Below, one piece after another: positions 32,146 to 41,078 of a stretch of DNA of 64,000 nt; positions within the stretch are counted from its first letter, which is position 1; every line of letters begins with the position of its first letter. A model generated the notes under the pieces. The model did no database searches, was not told the origin of the DNA, and was given only the letters and a program-made list of their open reading frames with translations. Position numbers and translations under genes: made by a program. The DNA comes from Candidatus Methanoperedens nitratireducens (GTDB lineage: Archaea; Halobacteriota; Methanosarcinia; Methanosarcinales; Methanoperedenaceae), in the NCBI RefSeq assembly GCF_000685155.1, contig NZ_JMIY01000007.1, positions 443,381 through 507,380 on the forward strand. Reading direction: 5' to 3'.

Positions 32146-33813
32146 ATGAGAATATACATAGCAGTAATTGTTATTCTCTGGTCTGTAAACCTTGCATCAG
32201 CAGCAGGTTTCAATACAGAGGAGATACAGTGGGGCGCTGGAGTTACAGGTACGCTCTACAGAGACGGGACATTGACTAATGGGGAATACACGATCAAGGT
32301 AATGGAGTTCACCTCCCATGTGCAGGGAGTTAAATCCATACAGGATAAAACTATAAAGATCGTCCCCGAAAACCCGGTTGAACCCATGGTCTATCTTGAG
32401 GTCTATAAGAACGGTACCTTCATCAGGGACGTTGTCCTGAACATGGTAAATGATATTTATACAGATCCTGATTATGAATTCAGGGTATCGGCTGTCGAAT
32501 TTCCATCAAAGAGTGCTACAGAATGGGTGATGGAGTACTACAACCCGTGGGCAAAGATATCACTTCAAAAAAGAGGAAAGCCAGATTTTGAAGTAACGTT
32601 TAAATTTACGCCTGATAGAACGACTTTCTTTAACGGTGAGACGGTTATCGCAAGTATTACCTTGAAGAACAAGGGCGAGGCATTCGCTAAAAACGTGGAT
32701 GTGAACCTTGATGCAGTACCGCTAAAACCCTGGGCTGGCGAGATAAGCAAGCTTCACAAGTATTACAGCAAAATAGAAAAAGATGAAAGCCAGAGCTTTG
32801 AGGTTGCACTTATCGTTCCTGAACTGCTCGGGGAGCAGGAATTCAATTTCAGCACGAACAAGAAATTCTACGATGCTAAAGGCATAGAATACAGAGTAAC
32901 GAACTCAACTCCAATTACGGTCTCACCCAGGCTGATCAATATAAGCAAGGCAATAAAAGATCGCGTATATCTGAAGGATACCTCCACAGTACTTCTTACC
33001 GTATCAAACAGGGGGACGTTCGATATATACAATATTCATCTCAACGACACCATGCATGAGAACTTCGAGCTGAGATCGAACACATCCCTTGAGTGGAACA
33101 TACCCGTGCTCAGGGTCGGGGAGGAGTGGAGCACGATCTACTCAGTCAGGCCCCTTGAGGCAAGCCTGAGCGGATATACAGTACCGGCTGCTACTGCTCA
33201 GTTCACGGTCAATAATAGACAGTATAACGCATCTTCCCAGACCACCACAGTCGTGGTCAACGGCCCGAAGATCATCCTGAACAAGACAGTGAGCAAATCC
33301 GTCGCGAATATAAGCGAATTTGTAAACGTTACAGTGAAGATCAGCAACATAGGGAACATAGGCACGCGGTTTGAGGTAAAAGACTCGCTGCCCGACAGCG
33401 TCAGCGTTGCGCGCGGCTCGATCTCACTGACAGGCTGGTCTGATCATGATTCGGTACAGGAGTTCAACTATACTATCCGCATGAACAGAGAGGGAGAAGC
33501 TCTCCTGCCTGCTGCGGTCTTAAATTATACCAATGTCGAGTACAGGGGGACAGCGCGGTCTGTGCTGAGCTCTGATAATCCTGTCATAACCGTTGTCGAT
33601 CCGAGCAAGCCCGGCAGCATCTCGTTTGCCCCGCCTGTGGTCTCATCGAACGAGAGCGCCGCTCTACCGGTGCAGGAGGTTACAGCAGCGCCGACAGATG
33701 CTCCGGCAGATGCCCTCAATCCTGAGCCTACCGCTTATGTCCCTGGCTTTGGTGGCATATCCACGCTCATCATGCTGCTGTTCGCGTTCGCGGTGGCATT
33801 CAGGCGCAGGTGA
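32146..33813 (+). CDS. Secreted surface protein with PGF-CTERM anchor
   Basis: A 555-residue exported protein. The ATG at 32146 begins a signal peptide (MRIYIAVIVILWSVNLASA); the earlier TTG would spoil it. The middle has CARDB/DUF11-like beta domains (FFNGETVIASITLKNKGEAF near 180, VYLKDTSTVLLTVSNRGTFD near 280) rich in Asn-x-Ser/Thr sites. The end is PGFGGISTLIMLLFAFAVAF plus basic residues, the PGF-CTERM signal cut by archaeosortase A and replaced by a lipid. It is a likely AglB substrate. Confidence 0.85.
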   Translation: MRIYIAVIVILWSVNLASAAGFNTEEIQWGAGVTGTLYRDGTLTNGEYTIKVMEFTSHVQGVKSIQDKTIKIVPENPVEPMVYLEVYKNGTFIRDVVLNMVNDIYTDPDYEFRVSAVEFPSKSATEWVMEYYNPWAKISLQKRGKPDFEVTFKFTPDRTTFFNGETVIASITLKNKGEAFAKNVDVNLDAVPLKPWAGEISKLHKYYSKIEKDESQSFEVALIVPELLGEQEFNFSTNKKFYDAKGIEYRVTNSTPITVSPRLINISKAIKDRVYLKDTSTVLLTVSNRGTFDIYNIHLNDTMHENFELRSNTSLEWNIPVLRVGEEWSTIYSVRPLEASLSGYTVPAATAQFTVNNRQYNASSQTTTVVVNGPKIILNKTVSKSVANISEFVNVTVKISNIGNIGTRFEVKDSLPDSVSVARGSISLTGWSDHDSVQEFNYTIRMNREGEALLPAAVLNYTNVEYRGTARSVLSSDNPVITVVDPSKPGSISFAPPVVSSNESAALPVQEVTAAPTDAPADALNPEPTAYVPGFGGISTLIMLLFAFAVAFRRR

Positions 33814-33867
33814 ATCTGGCATCCGGCAAAAAGATGGGGTCTGCAAAGGCGGCGCTGAGTTAAAGAT

Positions 33868-33917
33868 AGCGCTGGGGCTTGCGCCCCGGACCCCAAGAGG
33901 CGCCGCTCATGAGCGGA
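33868..33917 (-). repeat. GC-rich palindromic repeat, copy 8
   Basis: In inverted orientation: GCGCTGGGGCTTGCGCCCC, ACCCCAAGAGGCGCC and GCTCATGAGC. It lies between the surface protein and the next toxin-antitoxin pair. Confidence 0.8.
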
Positions 33918-33978
33918 GGTCTTGTTGAAGTTCGAAGAAGTTGCGAAGTATTATATTGAGAGAAGAGTATTGAGAATT

Positions 33979-34185
33979 ATGCCAAAAATTATAGAATGCA
34001 TATATGAAAATGGCATGTTCAAACCGCTTGAGAAAGTTGAGTTAAAAGGTGGAAAAAAAGTGAAAATACTTTTGAGAGAGGATAGGGAAGATATCCTGGA
34101 TAAGTACGCTGGTATTGTAAAAATTGGAAGGTTTGCGAGGATAGAGGATATTCTTGAGTCTGAAGGTGAAACTTGGCTGTATTAA
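33979..34185 (+). CDS. DUF104 (AF2212-like) antitoxin
   Basis: A 68-residue protein with the DUF104 start MPKIIECIYENGMFKPLEKV followed by a short beta segment (KVKILLRED) and a helical tail. Members are antitoxins of PIN toxins in archaea. I use the ATG at 33979 because the homologous region begins there. It overlaps the PIN gene by 13 bases. Confidence 0.8.
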   Translation: MPKIIECIYENGMFKPLEKVELKGGKKVKILLREDREDILDKYAGIVKIGRFARIEDILESEGETWLY

Positions 34186-34613
34186 TCGATTCCAATGTTA
34201 TTATCTCACTCTTAATTCAATCAGAAAAGACGCAAGACGCAAAGGAGATACTTCTTAAGGTTACTGACCAGCCTGTTACTATCTTGAATGTAATAGAAGA
34301 AGTCATATACGTTGGTCTATCATTAATTTATGACTGTAGGGGGTTTAAGCTGAGAGATGAGATTAGAAAGGGCTTGAATGATCAATCAACATTCTTTTTG
34401 AATAATTTAAGATACTTTATAGAAGAATTTGAAATTAAACTGATATATCCGCCTGATGATTTAAACTTGCTTTTTGATACCATTACGACATACCGCTTGC
34501 TTCCTAATGATGCCCTAATAGCTGCAACTTGCAAACATTATGGGATAAAAAAGATAGCTACCTTTGATGATGATTTTAAGAGGGTTGACTTTCTTGAGGT
34601 TATAGAGGTATGA
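34173..34613 (+). CDS. PIN-domain toxin
   Basis: A 146-residue PIN ribonuclease starting at a TTG inside the antitoxin's end. All acidic positions are seen: LIDSNVIISLL (Asp near 6), NVIEEVIY (Glu near 42), LPNDALIAATC (Asp near 111) and TFDDDFKRV (Asp near 130). It looks intact and is paired with the DUF104 antitoxin. Confidence 0.87.
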   Translation: MAVLIDSNVIISLLIQSEKTQDAKEILLKVTDQPVTILNVIEEVIYVGLSLIYDCRGFKLRDEIRKGLNDQSTFFLNNLRYFIEEFEIKLIYPPDDLNLLFDTITTYRLLPNDALIAATCKHYGIKKIATFDDDFKRVDFLEVIEV

Positions 34614-34650
34614 AAACGATGAACAAGAAAATGATGAACAAGAATCGAAA

Positions 34651-34872
34651 ATGAGAATAAAAGTCGATCTAGAAAGTAATGCGCTCTACTTCAGAATAAG
34701 CGATGACCCAATAGAAGAGAGCGAGGAAGTAAGTAAAGGTCTTATTGTAGACTACGATGCCAGCGGCAGGGTTGTAGGAATAGAAATACTTAATGTAAAG
34801 GAAAAATTCAAAATGGAAGATCTGACCGGTTTTAAATTGGAAATGCCTGCTTCTCTAAGGGCGGAAGCATAA
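34651..34872 (+). CDS. DUF2283 protein
   Basis: A 73-residue beta-rich protein (MRIKVDLESNALYFRISDDP, then GLIVDYDASGRVVGIEIL), the DUF2283 pattern often found beside toxin genes. It follows the PIN gene by 37 bases in the same direction and may belong to that transcript. Function is unproven. Its stop touches repeat copy 9. Confidence 0.8.
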   Translation: MRIKVDLESNALYFRISDDPIEESEEVSKGLIVDYDASGRVVGIEILNVKEKFKMEDLTGFKLEMPASLRAEA

Positions 34873-34920
34873 GCGCTGGGGCAAGCCCCAGACCCCAAGA
34901 GGCGCCGCTCATGAGCGGAG
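34872..34920 (-). repeat. GC-rich palindromic repeat, copy 9
   Basis: GCGCTGGGGCAAGCCCCAG, ACCCCAAGAGGCGCC and GCTCATGAGC in the same orientation as copy 8. It directly adjoins the DUF2283 stop codon and precedes the UPF0175 promoter. Confidence 0.85.
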
Positions 34921-35000
34921 GATCAGAAAAGACTAAAGACGCAAGATAGCTTTAATAAACTGTAAGGTAATTTAGAATTTAGAAAATTGAGTGAGAACAG

Positions 35001-35282
35001 ATGGCATGGGTAATTGAGGAACTGCAGAAACTCAGTGAGATTAAACCTGAGGCAATAGAGAGGATACTGGAAGATGTTAAAAACAGAAGTCCAGACATTT
35101 TTAAATCCTTAGTTATAAGTGCCTATTTAGATGAAAAGATAAGCATGGGCAAGGCTGCCGAGATGCTTGGGATAACAAGAATTGAACTTCAAAAGGAATT
35201 TAATGAAAAAGGGATACCGGTAAGAGTAATCTCTAAAGAAGATGTGATCGCAGAAGTAGAAGCAATGAGAGCATGGAAATAG
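35001..35282 (+). CDS. UPF0175 antitoxin
   Basis: A 93-residue protein with the UPF0175 helix-turn-helix core (YLDEKISMGKAAEMLGITRI near 53-72, then QKEFNEKGIPV). These are DNA-binding antitoxins of DUF3368 toxins. It overlaps the toxin gene by 10 bases. Confidence 0.85.
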   Translation: MAWVIEELQKLSEIKPEAIERILEDVKNRSPDIFKSLVISAYLDEKISMGKAAEMLGITRIELQKEFNEKGIPVRVISKEDVIAEVEAMRAWK

Positions 35283-35740
35283 CTGATACAACTGTTATAT
35301 CGAACTTTACATTGATTAACAGGCTAGATATTCTTGCAAACACAATCAAGCTGTGCACCACAGAAGAGGTAATTGAAGAACTAAAAGCTTGTGCCGAAAA
35401 AGGAATTTTGATGTTTGAATTTGATGTTGATATCAAGATTATTAGTATGGATGATGAGGAGAGATTGGCTTTCCTCAAATTAACTGAAAAATTTGGAAGA
35501 GGAGAGGCTTCCTGCCTTGCTATTGGGATGCACAGGAAAGTCAGTATACTTACGGATGATTTCGATGCAAGAAGATTTGCGCAAAGAACAGGGATACCGG
35601 TCTCTGGAACAATAGGTGTTCTTGTGAATGCTGTTGATAGAGGGATTATATCAAAAGAAGAGGGGAATGAACTGCTCAATAGAATGATCGAGAAAGGGTT
35701 CTATTCGCCATTCGAAACGCTTGATCAGCTTTTATTGTAA
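35273..35740 (+). CDS. DUF3368 PIN-like toxin
   Basis: A 155-residue PIN-like nuclease (IADTTVISNFTLINRLDIL, then GRGEASCLAIGMHRKVSILT and DDFDARRFAQ). The DUF3368 signature 'GEa..laia' and the final helix region (IGVLVNAVDRGIISKEEGNE) are all present. It is paired with the UPF0175 gene and closes the toxin-antitoxin island. Confidence 0.87.
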   Translation: MEIADTTVISNFTLINRLDILANTIKLCTTEEVIEELKACAEKGILMFEFDVDIKIISMDDEERLAFLKLTEKFGRGEASCLAIGMHRKVSILTDDFDARRFAQRTGIPVSGTIGVLVNAVDRGIISKEEGNELLNRMIEKGFYSPFETLDQLLL

Positions 35741-35876
35741 GCACTGAAATCACACCTTCCTCACACTTCTGTTTATATACATGAGCTCTCAGATACAATA
35801 TGGATCTCCTCATGATATCCACTTCACCAAGAATAGCTGAGGGATAACAATTTCGATAGGATTTATTGATACACTC

Positions 35877-36296
35877 ATGTCGACAGAATTTATTGATACA
35901 TTCGTAGAGATCTATAATGTGGAGGCTGCTATAGCCATGATCTTCTTCTGTGGACTTATCATTGTGCGGGTGCGTAAAATAGATATTGGTCTACTAAAAG
36001 CCAGGCTATTTCTTAATAATGCCATTATACAGCAGGCCTGGATGTATATTTCGATTGGTGTAGTATTCCTTGCCCTTAATACTCTTATGAAGTTTATGAA
36101 TAGGGTCACAGCAATAGAGAATATATTAAATCGCTACTATATTGTTGAGTTGACCCAGGTCATTTTCCTGATGGCCTTCACCCTTTCAATCTATAATTTA
36201 CATTTATTCATAAACAGTAGTGTTAAAAATAAGAGTAATAGTACTCAATACAGCAGAACTGAGGTAGCTAATATAGAAAGAGAGAAGAGCGTGTGA
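35877..36296 (+). CDS. Small membrane protein, three predicted helices
   Basis: A 139-residue protein with hydrophobic helices at about 16-32, 52-68 and 90-108 and a polar tail. I do not recognise a family. Nearby, ATTTATTGATACA is repeated (about 35858 and 35888) across the ATG, a duplication of the first codons; the ribosome binding site is poor. It may be a sensor-like or signalling membrane protein; no evidence decides. Confidence 0.5.
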   Translation: MSTEFIDTFVEIYNVEAAIAMIFFCGLIIVRVRKIDIGLLKARLFLNNAIIQQAWMYISIGVVFLALNTLMKFMNRVTAIENILNRYYIVELTQVIFLMAFTLSIYNLHLFINSSVKNKSNSTQYSRTEVANIEREKSV

Positions 36297-36359
36297 ATAA
36301 CAGGAAAGTCTTGCATGGACGAGAGATTCCTGATCCTTATATTTCATCATTATGAGTAT

Positions 36360-36440
36360 TAAGCTAATTATTATTTATATGCATAAATATATATACTTAG
36401 GGATTGTACATGTGTAGTGTACACATAGATTGTACATATA
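36360..36440 (+). promoter_or_regulatory. Promoter-like region with three TGTACA sites at 13-bp spacing
   Basis: TTTATATGCATAAATATATA (about 36374-36393) resembles TATA boxes. TGTACA occurs at 36405, 36418 and 36431, exactly 13 bases apart, the middle one in GTGTACAC. It lies between two convergent genes, so it does not serve either in an obvious way. It may drive a short RNA to the right. Confidence 0.4.
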
Positions 36441-36508
36441 CCTGACAGATCGGCAGGTTGGGAAGTGGTCATCGGGGGGTGGGGGGGTTACCCACATACT
36501 CATAGATA

Positions 36509-37336
36509 TTACACACCAAGCCTGATGCTAACCCTGTCACCAGATGAGAGCGGTATATCGCCGTATTTTTCAGGAATAACCTTGATCCTGGGCTCATTGA
36601 ACGATAGACAAAAAGCAACACCAGAGCATTTTACTTCTGAATCCCCTGCTGTGATCTCAAGCATTGATATTCCCGGATGGGAATATCCCTGCGGTTTGAT
36701 AATACCAGAAAATCCACCTTCCGGGTCTTGAGTGATGTATCCATCAAGAAACCCGCCATCCATCGCAAATCCCCTGACATCGCCGCATGTATCGTAATTC
36801 GTGCGAAGGAGGGAGTATCTCTTATTTATTTCTTCAACACGGCATTCAAGTTCTATAGTTCTACATGAGGAATATGAGGAAAGCCTGCTCCATTTAATAT
36901 TGGGCGTAAGGCTAAGATTGTTAGAGGCGCGCAGGTAATCACCGGGCCGCCTGACCTCGACATGCATCGGAGGATCGTTCCAGAATGTAAAATATCCATT
37001 ATGTATGAATGTCCCGATCCTGTCCCCTTTTGAAATATTCTCGCCGATTGAGACATCGGGTTTTATGTGCAGTATCTTAATGACATGCTCGCCCTGGCGT
37101 ATGGCCGTGATGTATTCTGTAAAATCACGATCCTTGAAAGGAGTGGGTGTACTAAAACATCGAGTATCGATTATTTCCCCATCAGCAGGTGAGTATGCCT
37201 CGCCTGCAAAATCTCCATAGTAAATATCCACGGCGCTGTGGGTGAGATGCGCTGCGTAAGGGCTTTTAAGAAAGGAGAATCTTGAATTATCAGGAGCAAA
37301 GATATCGACATCCTCATGGCTTGCTATCTTCTTCAT
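36509..37336 (-). CDS. M23/LytM-like fold protein of unknown function
   Basis: A 275-residue protein with a duplicated-hybrid-motif-like core: HLTHSAVDIYYG (near 30-41), YSPADGEIID, ISKGDRIGTFIHNGYF and MHVEVRRPGD (near 124-133). Histidines and aspartate resemble M23 peptidase metal ligands, but cytosolic location and no signal peptide argue against wall hydrolysis. The true start is the ATG at 37336, four bases inside the radical SAM gene's end; the pair is one operon. The C-terminal half is unrecognised. Confidence 0.6.
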   Translation of the reverse strand: MKKIASHEDVDIFAPDNSRFSFLKSPYAAHLTHSAVDIYYGDFAGEAYSPADGEIIDTRCFSTPTPFKDRDFTEYITAIRQGEHVIKILHIKPDVSIGENISKGDRIGTFIHNGYFTFWNDPPMHVEVRRPGDYLRASNNLSLTPNIKWSRLSSYSSCRTIELECRVEEINKRYSLLRTNYDTCGDVRGFAMDGGFLDGYITQDPEGGFSGIIKPQGYSHPGISMLEITAGDSEVKCSGVAFCLSFNEPRIKVIPEKYGDIPLSSGDRVSIRLGV

Positions 37337-38283
37337 ATTGATGCACCGTATGAGCAGCACATTTGTGGTACCTCTGTAATATTCAGTCCAAGTTCCCTGC
37401 TTATCGTATAGGCTTTTCTTGAAGGCACGGCGATCCTGTCAATTCCGCAGAGAATAGCATACATATCAAGCTCTGAGCGGTACCTTCCCCCGGGACGCAC
37501 GCAGCTCAGCGACAGCGGGCAATCGAACATCTGCCGTGCCTCTGTTATGACCCTGGCAACATCCTGGATATCGGGCGGGCGTATCCCCTCAAGTACTGTT
37601 CCTTTTGTGGGGATGAACACCACTATCACGACAACATCAGGCTTGAACCTCTCAACGATCCTGAGTGCCCTGAACTCCCCTTTGAGCCTGCCGTTATGCA
37701 GCCCGACAATGATATGCGGGGCAAGGGGTATGCCAGAAGATGAGAGATATTCCAGCGACCTCTCATAGTCCCTGGCATGGGCATCAAGGCCGAGTATATC
37801 ATGTATTGTCTCATCATCGCCTATTATGTCCACAAGCGCCATATCCAGATAATCGGAGAGCTTCTGCGCCTGTACCTCGTTCACTAAGCCCGTATGCGCG
37901 CTGATTTTTAGTTTTTTATCCTGTTTGATATTTTTAATATCATCGGCCAGCGCATATGTCGGGACACTCCCATCTTCAGCACTTCCTCCGCTCAGCAGTA
38001 TCCCTTTTGCGCCCCTGTCTTCTAAAAAAGAGACCTGTGAATATAACCTGCCACCAGAGCCATCGAGCATGTGGCGCAGGTAATGCGAATCGCAGTGCCT
38101 GCATTTAAGAGAGCATCCTGTACCCGTAATTGATATCGGGGTAAAGGGCTCGTTGAAAAAAGAGATATCAATACCGAAGAGCTCAACCCTGCGCATGAAT
38201 GCTTTTAGCATTAAGGCTTTTATATCCTGGTCGGCATCAAGGGCAGCGATAATGTGTTTTGCGCCAGATAGGTCATAATGCAT
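37333..38283 (-). CDS. Radical SAM enzyme, function unassigned
   Basis: A 316-residue radical SAM protein with the cluster motif CSLKCRHCDS (Cx3Cx2C, near residues 57-64) and a GGSAEDG glycine-rich element near 97. The end has CVRPGGRYRSELD and a late cysteine pair (PQMCCSYG), possibly a second cluster. It is translationally coupled to the M23-like protein. Related archaeal pairs of radical SAM genes include lipoyl synthases (LipS1/LipS2), but I cannot tell whether this is one. Confidence 0.75.
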   Translation of the reverse strand: MHYDLSGAKHIIAALDADQDIKALMLKAFMRRVELFGIDISFFNEPFTPISITGTGCSLKCRHCDSHYLRHMLDGSGGRLYSQVSFLEDRGAKGILLSGGSAEDGSVPTYALADDIKNIKQDKKLKISAHTGLVNEVQAQKLSDYLDMALVDIIGDDETIHDILGLDAHARDYERSLEYLSSSGIPLAPHIIVGLHNGRLKGEFRALRIVERFKPDVVVIVVFIPTKGTVLEGIRPPDIQDVARVITEARQMFDCPLSLSCVRPGGRYRSELDMYAILCGIDRIAVPSRKAYTISRELGLNITEVPQMCCSYGASI

Positions 38284-38338
38284 AATGTCAGGAGAGTTAA
38301 CCTTTTATAATTAAGTTACTATGAGATAACAAGTTAAG

Positions 38339-39790
38339 GTGAGCAATTTGGATATAACCCTTGATCTTGGAGATATTAGTAAGTTCGTTGGAAGATACTC
38401 GCTGGGCAAAGACAACGGCATGGGCTCGCTCCACTTCCTGAGGATCAAGATCCCTGCAGGCAGGATAAGCGCTGGCAATCTTTTTGAGATCGCCAACATA
38501 TCAAGAGAGTACGGTAGAGGCTATGCTGAGATCACTGATAGACAGGATATCCATCTCCACTGGATAGACGGTGATAAGGCTTTAGAAGTATTCGAGAGGC
38601 TTTATAAGCTTGGCTACACCACTGACATGTGCGGCCAGGGATTCCCCGGGGCCTGCTATGGGGATGTAAGGAACATAGTCTCATGCCCGCTTGGCGGAAA
38701 GGTAAATGATTTTGATGCATCAGAGTATGCAGTTAAACTCACCAGTTTCTTCTCTGGAAACCCGGAGTATAATGATTTACCCAAGAAGTTCAAGATAGGC
38801 ATTACAGCCTGCGGCAGTGACTGCGTCAGGCTTGGAGTAAATGACCTGGCCCTGATCGGTATTGAAAAGGAAGGTGAGAGAGGCTTTGTCCCTCTCATAG
38901 GCGGCGGTGTGGGGTTGACCAGGCCTGGACCAATGCTTGCCAGGAATATGGCGGTCTTCGTACCTGCTAGCAGGTTGTTCGATTTTGTAAAAGCTGTTGT
39001 TGGGATCCACCGCGATCATACCAGCAGGGAGAGCAAAGCAATGGCCAGGTTCAAGAACCTCGTAGCAGCATGGGGTGTTGATAAGGTAAGGAAGGTTGTT
39101 GAGGATAAAATCGGGGAACTTGAGGACTTCACAGAGCCACTCAACCTCGGAGGAGATGTACATAACGGCTCTGGCAGGCAGAGGGATGGACGTCATTATT
39201 TCACCCTTCCACTGGTTGGAGGAGTGCTTGATGCTGATAAACTGGACAGGATCGCAGAGCTCTCAGAGATGCACGGGGGCGGAGAGATAAGGCTCACACC
39301 GACCCAGAACGTGACATTTGTAGATGTAGAAGATGTAAATGCCCTGAGATCCGGGCTTGAGAAGCACTTTGGGCTCTATGATAGTGAGGCTTTCTATAAC
39401 TCTATAGGCTGCACATCCAGATTCTGCGGCAGGACTAATGATACTCATGCCAAGGACATGCTTGGAGAGTTCCTTGGTGTACTGGATAAGCACGGGATAA
39501 AGGAAGATGTGAGAATCCATATCTCTGGCTGCATTAATGCATGCGGCTGCCATCAGGTGGCTCACTTCGGCCTGGTCGGGAAGCAGATAAGACGGAGCAA
39601 TGAGATTGTTCAGGTATATGATCTCTACACTGGAGGCGACTCAAGGAAGCTCAAAATGGCAGAACTCTACAGAGACTCCCTGATGCCAGAGGAGGCCACA
39701 GGGCTCTTTGATGAGATAATGAGCAGGTATAGATCATCAGGCAAATCTCTTGATGAATTTCTGGAGGTATTAAATGGAGTTAAAGCTTAA
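38339..39790 (+). CDS. Sulfite/nitrite reductase family protein (sirohaem, ferredoxin-linked)
   Basis: A 483-residue protein with two NIR/SIR half-domains (GMGSLHFLRIKIPAGRISAG near 28-47; GRQRDGRHYFTLPLVGGVLD near 279-298). The cluster ligands appear as GCTSRFCGR (near 358-366) and SGCINACGCH (near 397-406). The first pair is Cx4C, one residue shorter than the usual Cx5C. It starts at a GTG with a TATA box near 38305. It overlaps the following tusA by 17 bases; together they suggest sulfur assimilation or sulfite detoxification feeding a sulfur carrier. Confidence 0.85.
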   Translation: MSNLDITLDLGDISKFVGRYSLGKDNGMGSLHFLRIKIPAGRISAGNLFEIANISREYGRGYAEITDRQDIHLHWIDGDKALEVFERLYKLGYTTDMCGQGFPGACYGDVRNIVSCPLGGKVNDFDASEYAVKLTSFFSGNPEYNDLPKKFKIGITACGSDCVRLGVNDLALIGIEKEGERGFVPLIGGGVGLTRPGPMLARNMAVFVPASRLFDFVKAVVGIHRDHTSRESKAMARFKNLVAAWGVDKVRKVVEDKIGELEDFTEPLNLGGDVHNGSGRQRDGRHYFTLPLVGGVLDADKLDRIAELSEMHGGGEIRLTPTQNVTFVDVEDVNALRSGLEKHFGLYDSEAFYNSIGCTSRFCGRTNDTHAKDMLGEFLGVLDKHGIKEDVRIHISGCINACGCHQVAHFGLVGKQIRRSNEIVQVYDLYTGGDSRKLKMAELYRDSLMPEEATGLFDEIMSRYRSSGKSLDEFLEVLNGVKA

Positions 39791-40016
39791 GGAGTTAGAA
39801 AAGGAGAGATACGAGCTCGATGTCAGGGGCAATACATGCCCATTCCCGCAGGTGTTTACAGACCTTGCTTTAAAAAAGATAGGCAGTGCGGTTCTTGAGG
39901 TAATAACTGACAATCCCCCATCTGTACGGGATGTTCCAGCAATGCTGGAGACAAAGGGCTATAAAGTAGAAACTAAAAAAGAGAATGGCCACTGGAGACT
40001 TATTATAAGAGCATAG
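39774..40016 (+). CDS. TusA-family sulfur carrier
   Basis: An 80-residue TusA protein with intact motif DVRGNTCPFPQVF (Cys near residue 22) and an extra charged N-terminal helix. It overlaps the end of the sulfite reductase gene and ends five bases before the next ORF, so it is part of that operon. This is the fourth tusA-like full gene in the window. Confidence 0.87.
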   Translation: MELKLKELEKERYELDVRGNTCPFPQVFTDLALKKIGSAVLEVITDNPPSVRDVPAMLETKGYKVETKKENGHWRLIIRA

Positions 40017-40021
40017 TTAAT

Positions 40022-41011
40022 ATGGTGGATAACCAGGTTCTCTGGCTCAATAAAAAAGAAGTTGAATCGCTTCTTGATATGAGAGGGACGCTTGCAGCCG
40101 TGGAGGAGGCATTCAGGCAGCACGGTCTTAAGAGGGTCCAGATGCCTTCCAAACTGTATCTTTATTTCAAGAAGCATAATGGTGATCTAAGGACAATGCC
40201 TGCGTATCTTGAAGAACAGGATATTACAGGAGTGAAGATAGTAAACGTCCATCCTGATAATCCAAAGAGGGGACTTCCCACTGTTATGGCGCTTGTTGTT
40301 CTGAATTCTGCCAGGACAGGTGCACCTGTTGCAGTTATGGATGGTACTTATTTAACCGATATGAGAACAGGGGCTTCAGGCGGGGTTGCTGTGAAATACC
40401 TTGCACGCAGGAACTCCAGAACCGTTGGTTTTGTAGGTGCGGGAAATCAGGCAAAAACCCAGCTTCTGGCAATAAATGAGGTTATCGGTATTGACGAGGT
40501 CAAAGCCACAAGTGTTTCAGAAAAAAGTACCCTTGCTTTTAAAGAGGAGATGGAAAAAAGAATCAACTGCGATATATCTCCTAAGAAAAGTATCAAAGAG
40601 GTATGCGACTGCGATATCCTGGTTACAACCACGCCCTCAAGAGAGCCGATAGTGATGAACGACTGGATAGCTGAGGGGACCCATATCAATGCAATAGGAG
40701 CAGATGCGCCTGGAAAAGAGGAGCTTGACCCACAGATATTGAAGCGCTCCAGGATAGTAGTGGATGATATCCCCCAGGCTTCGCATTCAGGTGAGATAAA
40801 CGTGCCTCTATCAAAGGGATTGATCACAGAAAAGGATATTGTCTGCGAACTGGGCGAGGTAATTACAGGTAATAAAAAAGCCAGAACAGGTGATTCGGAT
40901 ATCACTGTGTTTGATTCAACCGGCCTTGCAATCCAGGATATTGCAGTGGCAGATCTGGTTTATCAACTGGCAGTTAAAGAAAAAATAGGTATAAGGTTAC
41001 AGCAATTCTGA
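40022..41011 (+). CDS. Ornithine cyclodeaminase / alanine dehydrogenase family protein
   Basis: A 329-residue Rossmann enzyme of the mu-crystallin fold (archaeal Ala dehydrogenase AF1665-like or ornithine cyclodeaminase). Substrate region residues VQMPSKLYLYF and NVHPDNP (near 38-84), TYLTDMRTGASGGVA near 107-121, and the nucleotide loop VGFVGAGNQAKTQL near 133-146 are complete. Sequence alone does not choose between the two reactions. It may be co-transcribed with the sulfite reductase and tusA. Confidence 0.87.
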   Translation: MVDNQVLWLNKKEVESLLDMRGTLAAVEEAFRQHGLKRVQMPSKLYLYFKKHNGDLRTMPAYLEEQDITGVKIVNVHPDNPKRGLPTVMALVVLNSARTGAPVAVMDGTYLTDMRTGASGGVAVKYLARRNSRTVGFVGAGNQAKTQLLAINEVIGIDEVKATSVSEKSTLAFKEEMEKRINCDISPKKSIKEVCDCDILVTTTPSREPIVMNDWIAEGTHINAIGADAPGKEELDPQILKRSRIVVDDIPQASHSGEINVPLSKGLITEKDIVCELGEVITGNKKARTGDSDITVFDSTGLAIQDIAVADLVYQLAVKEKIGIRLQQF

Positions 41012-41078
41012 ACCAAAACATTTAAACAGGAATAAAAACACTAAGCAGTTACAGGAGTAAAAAGAGGAGCAAAGAACT

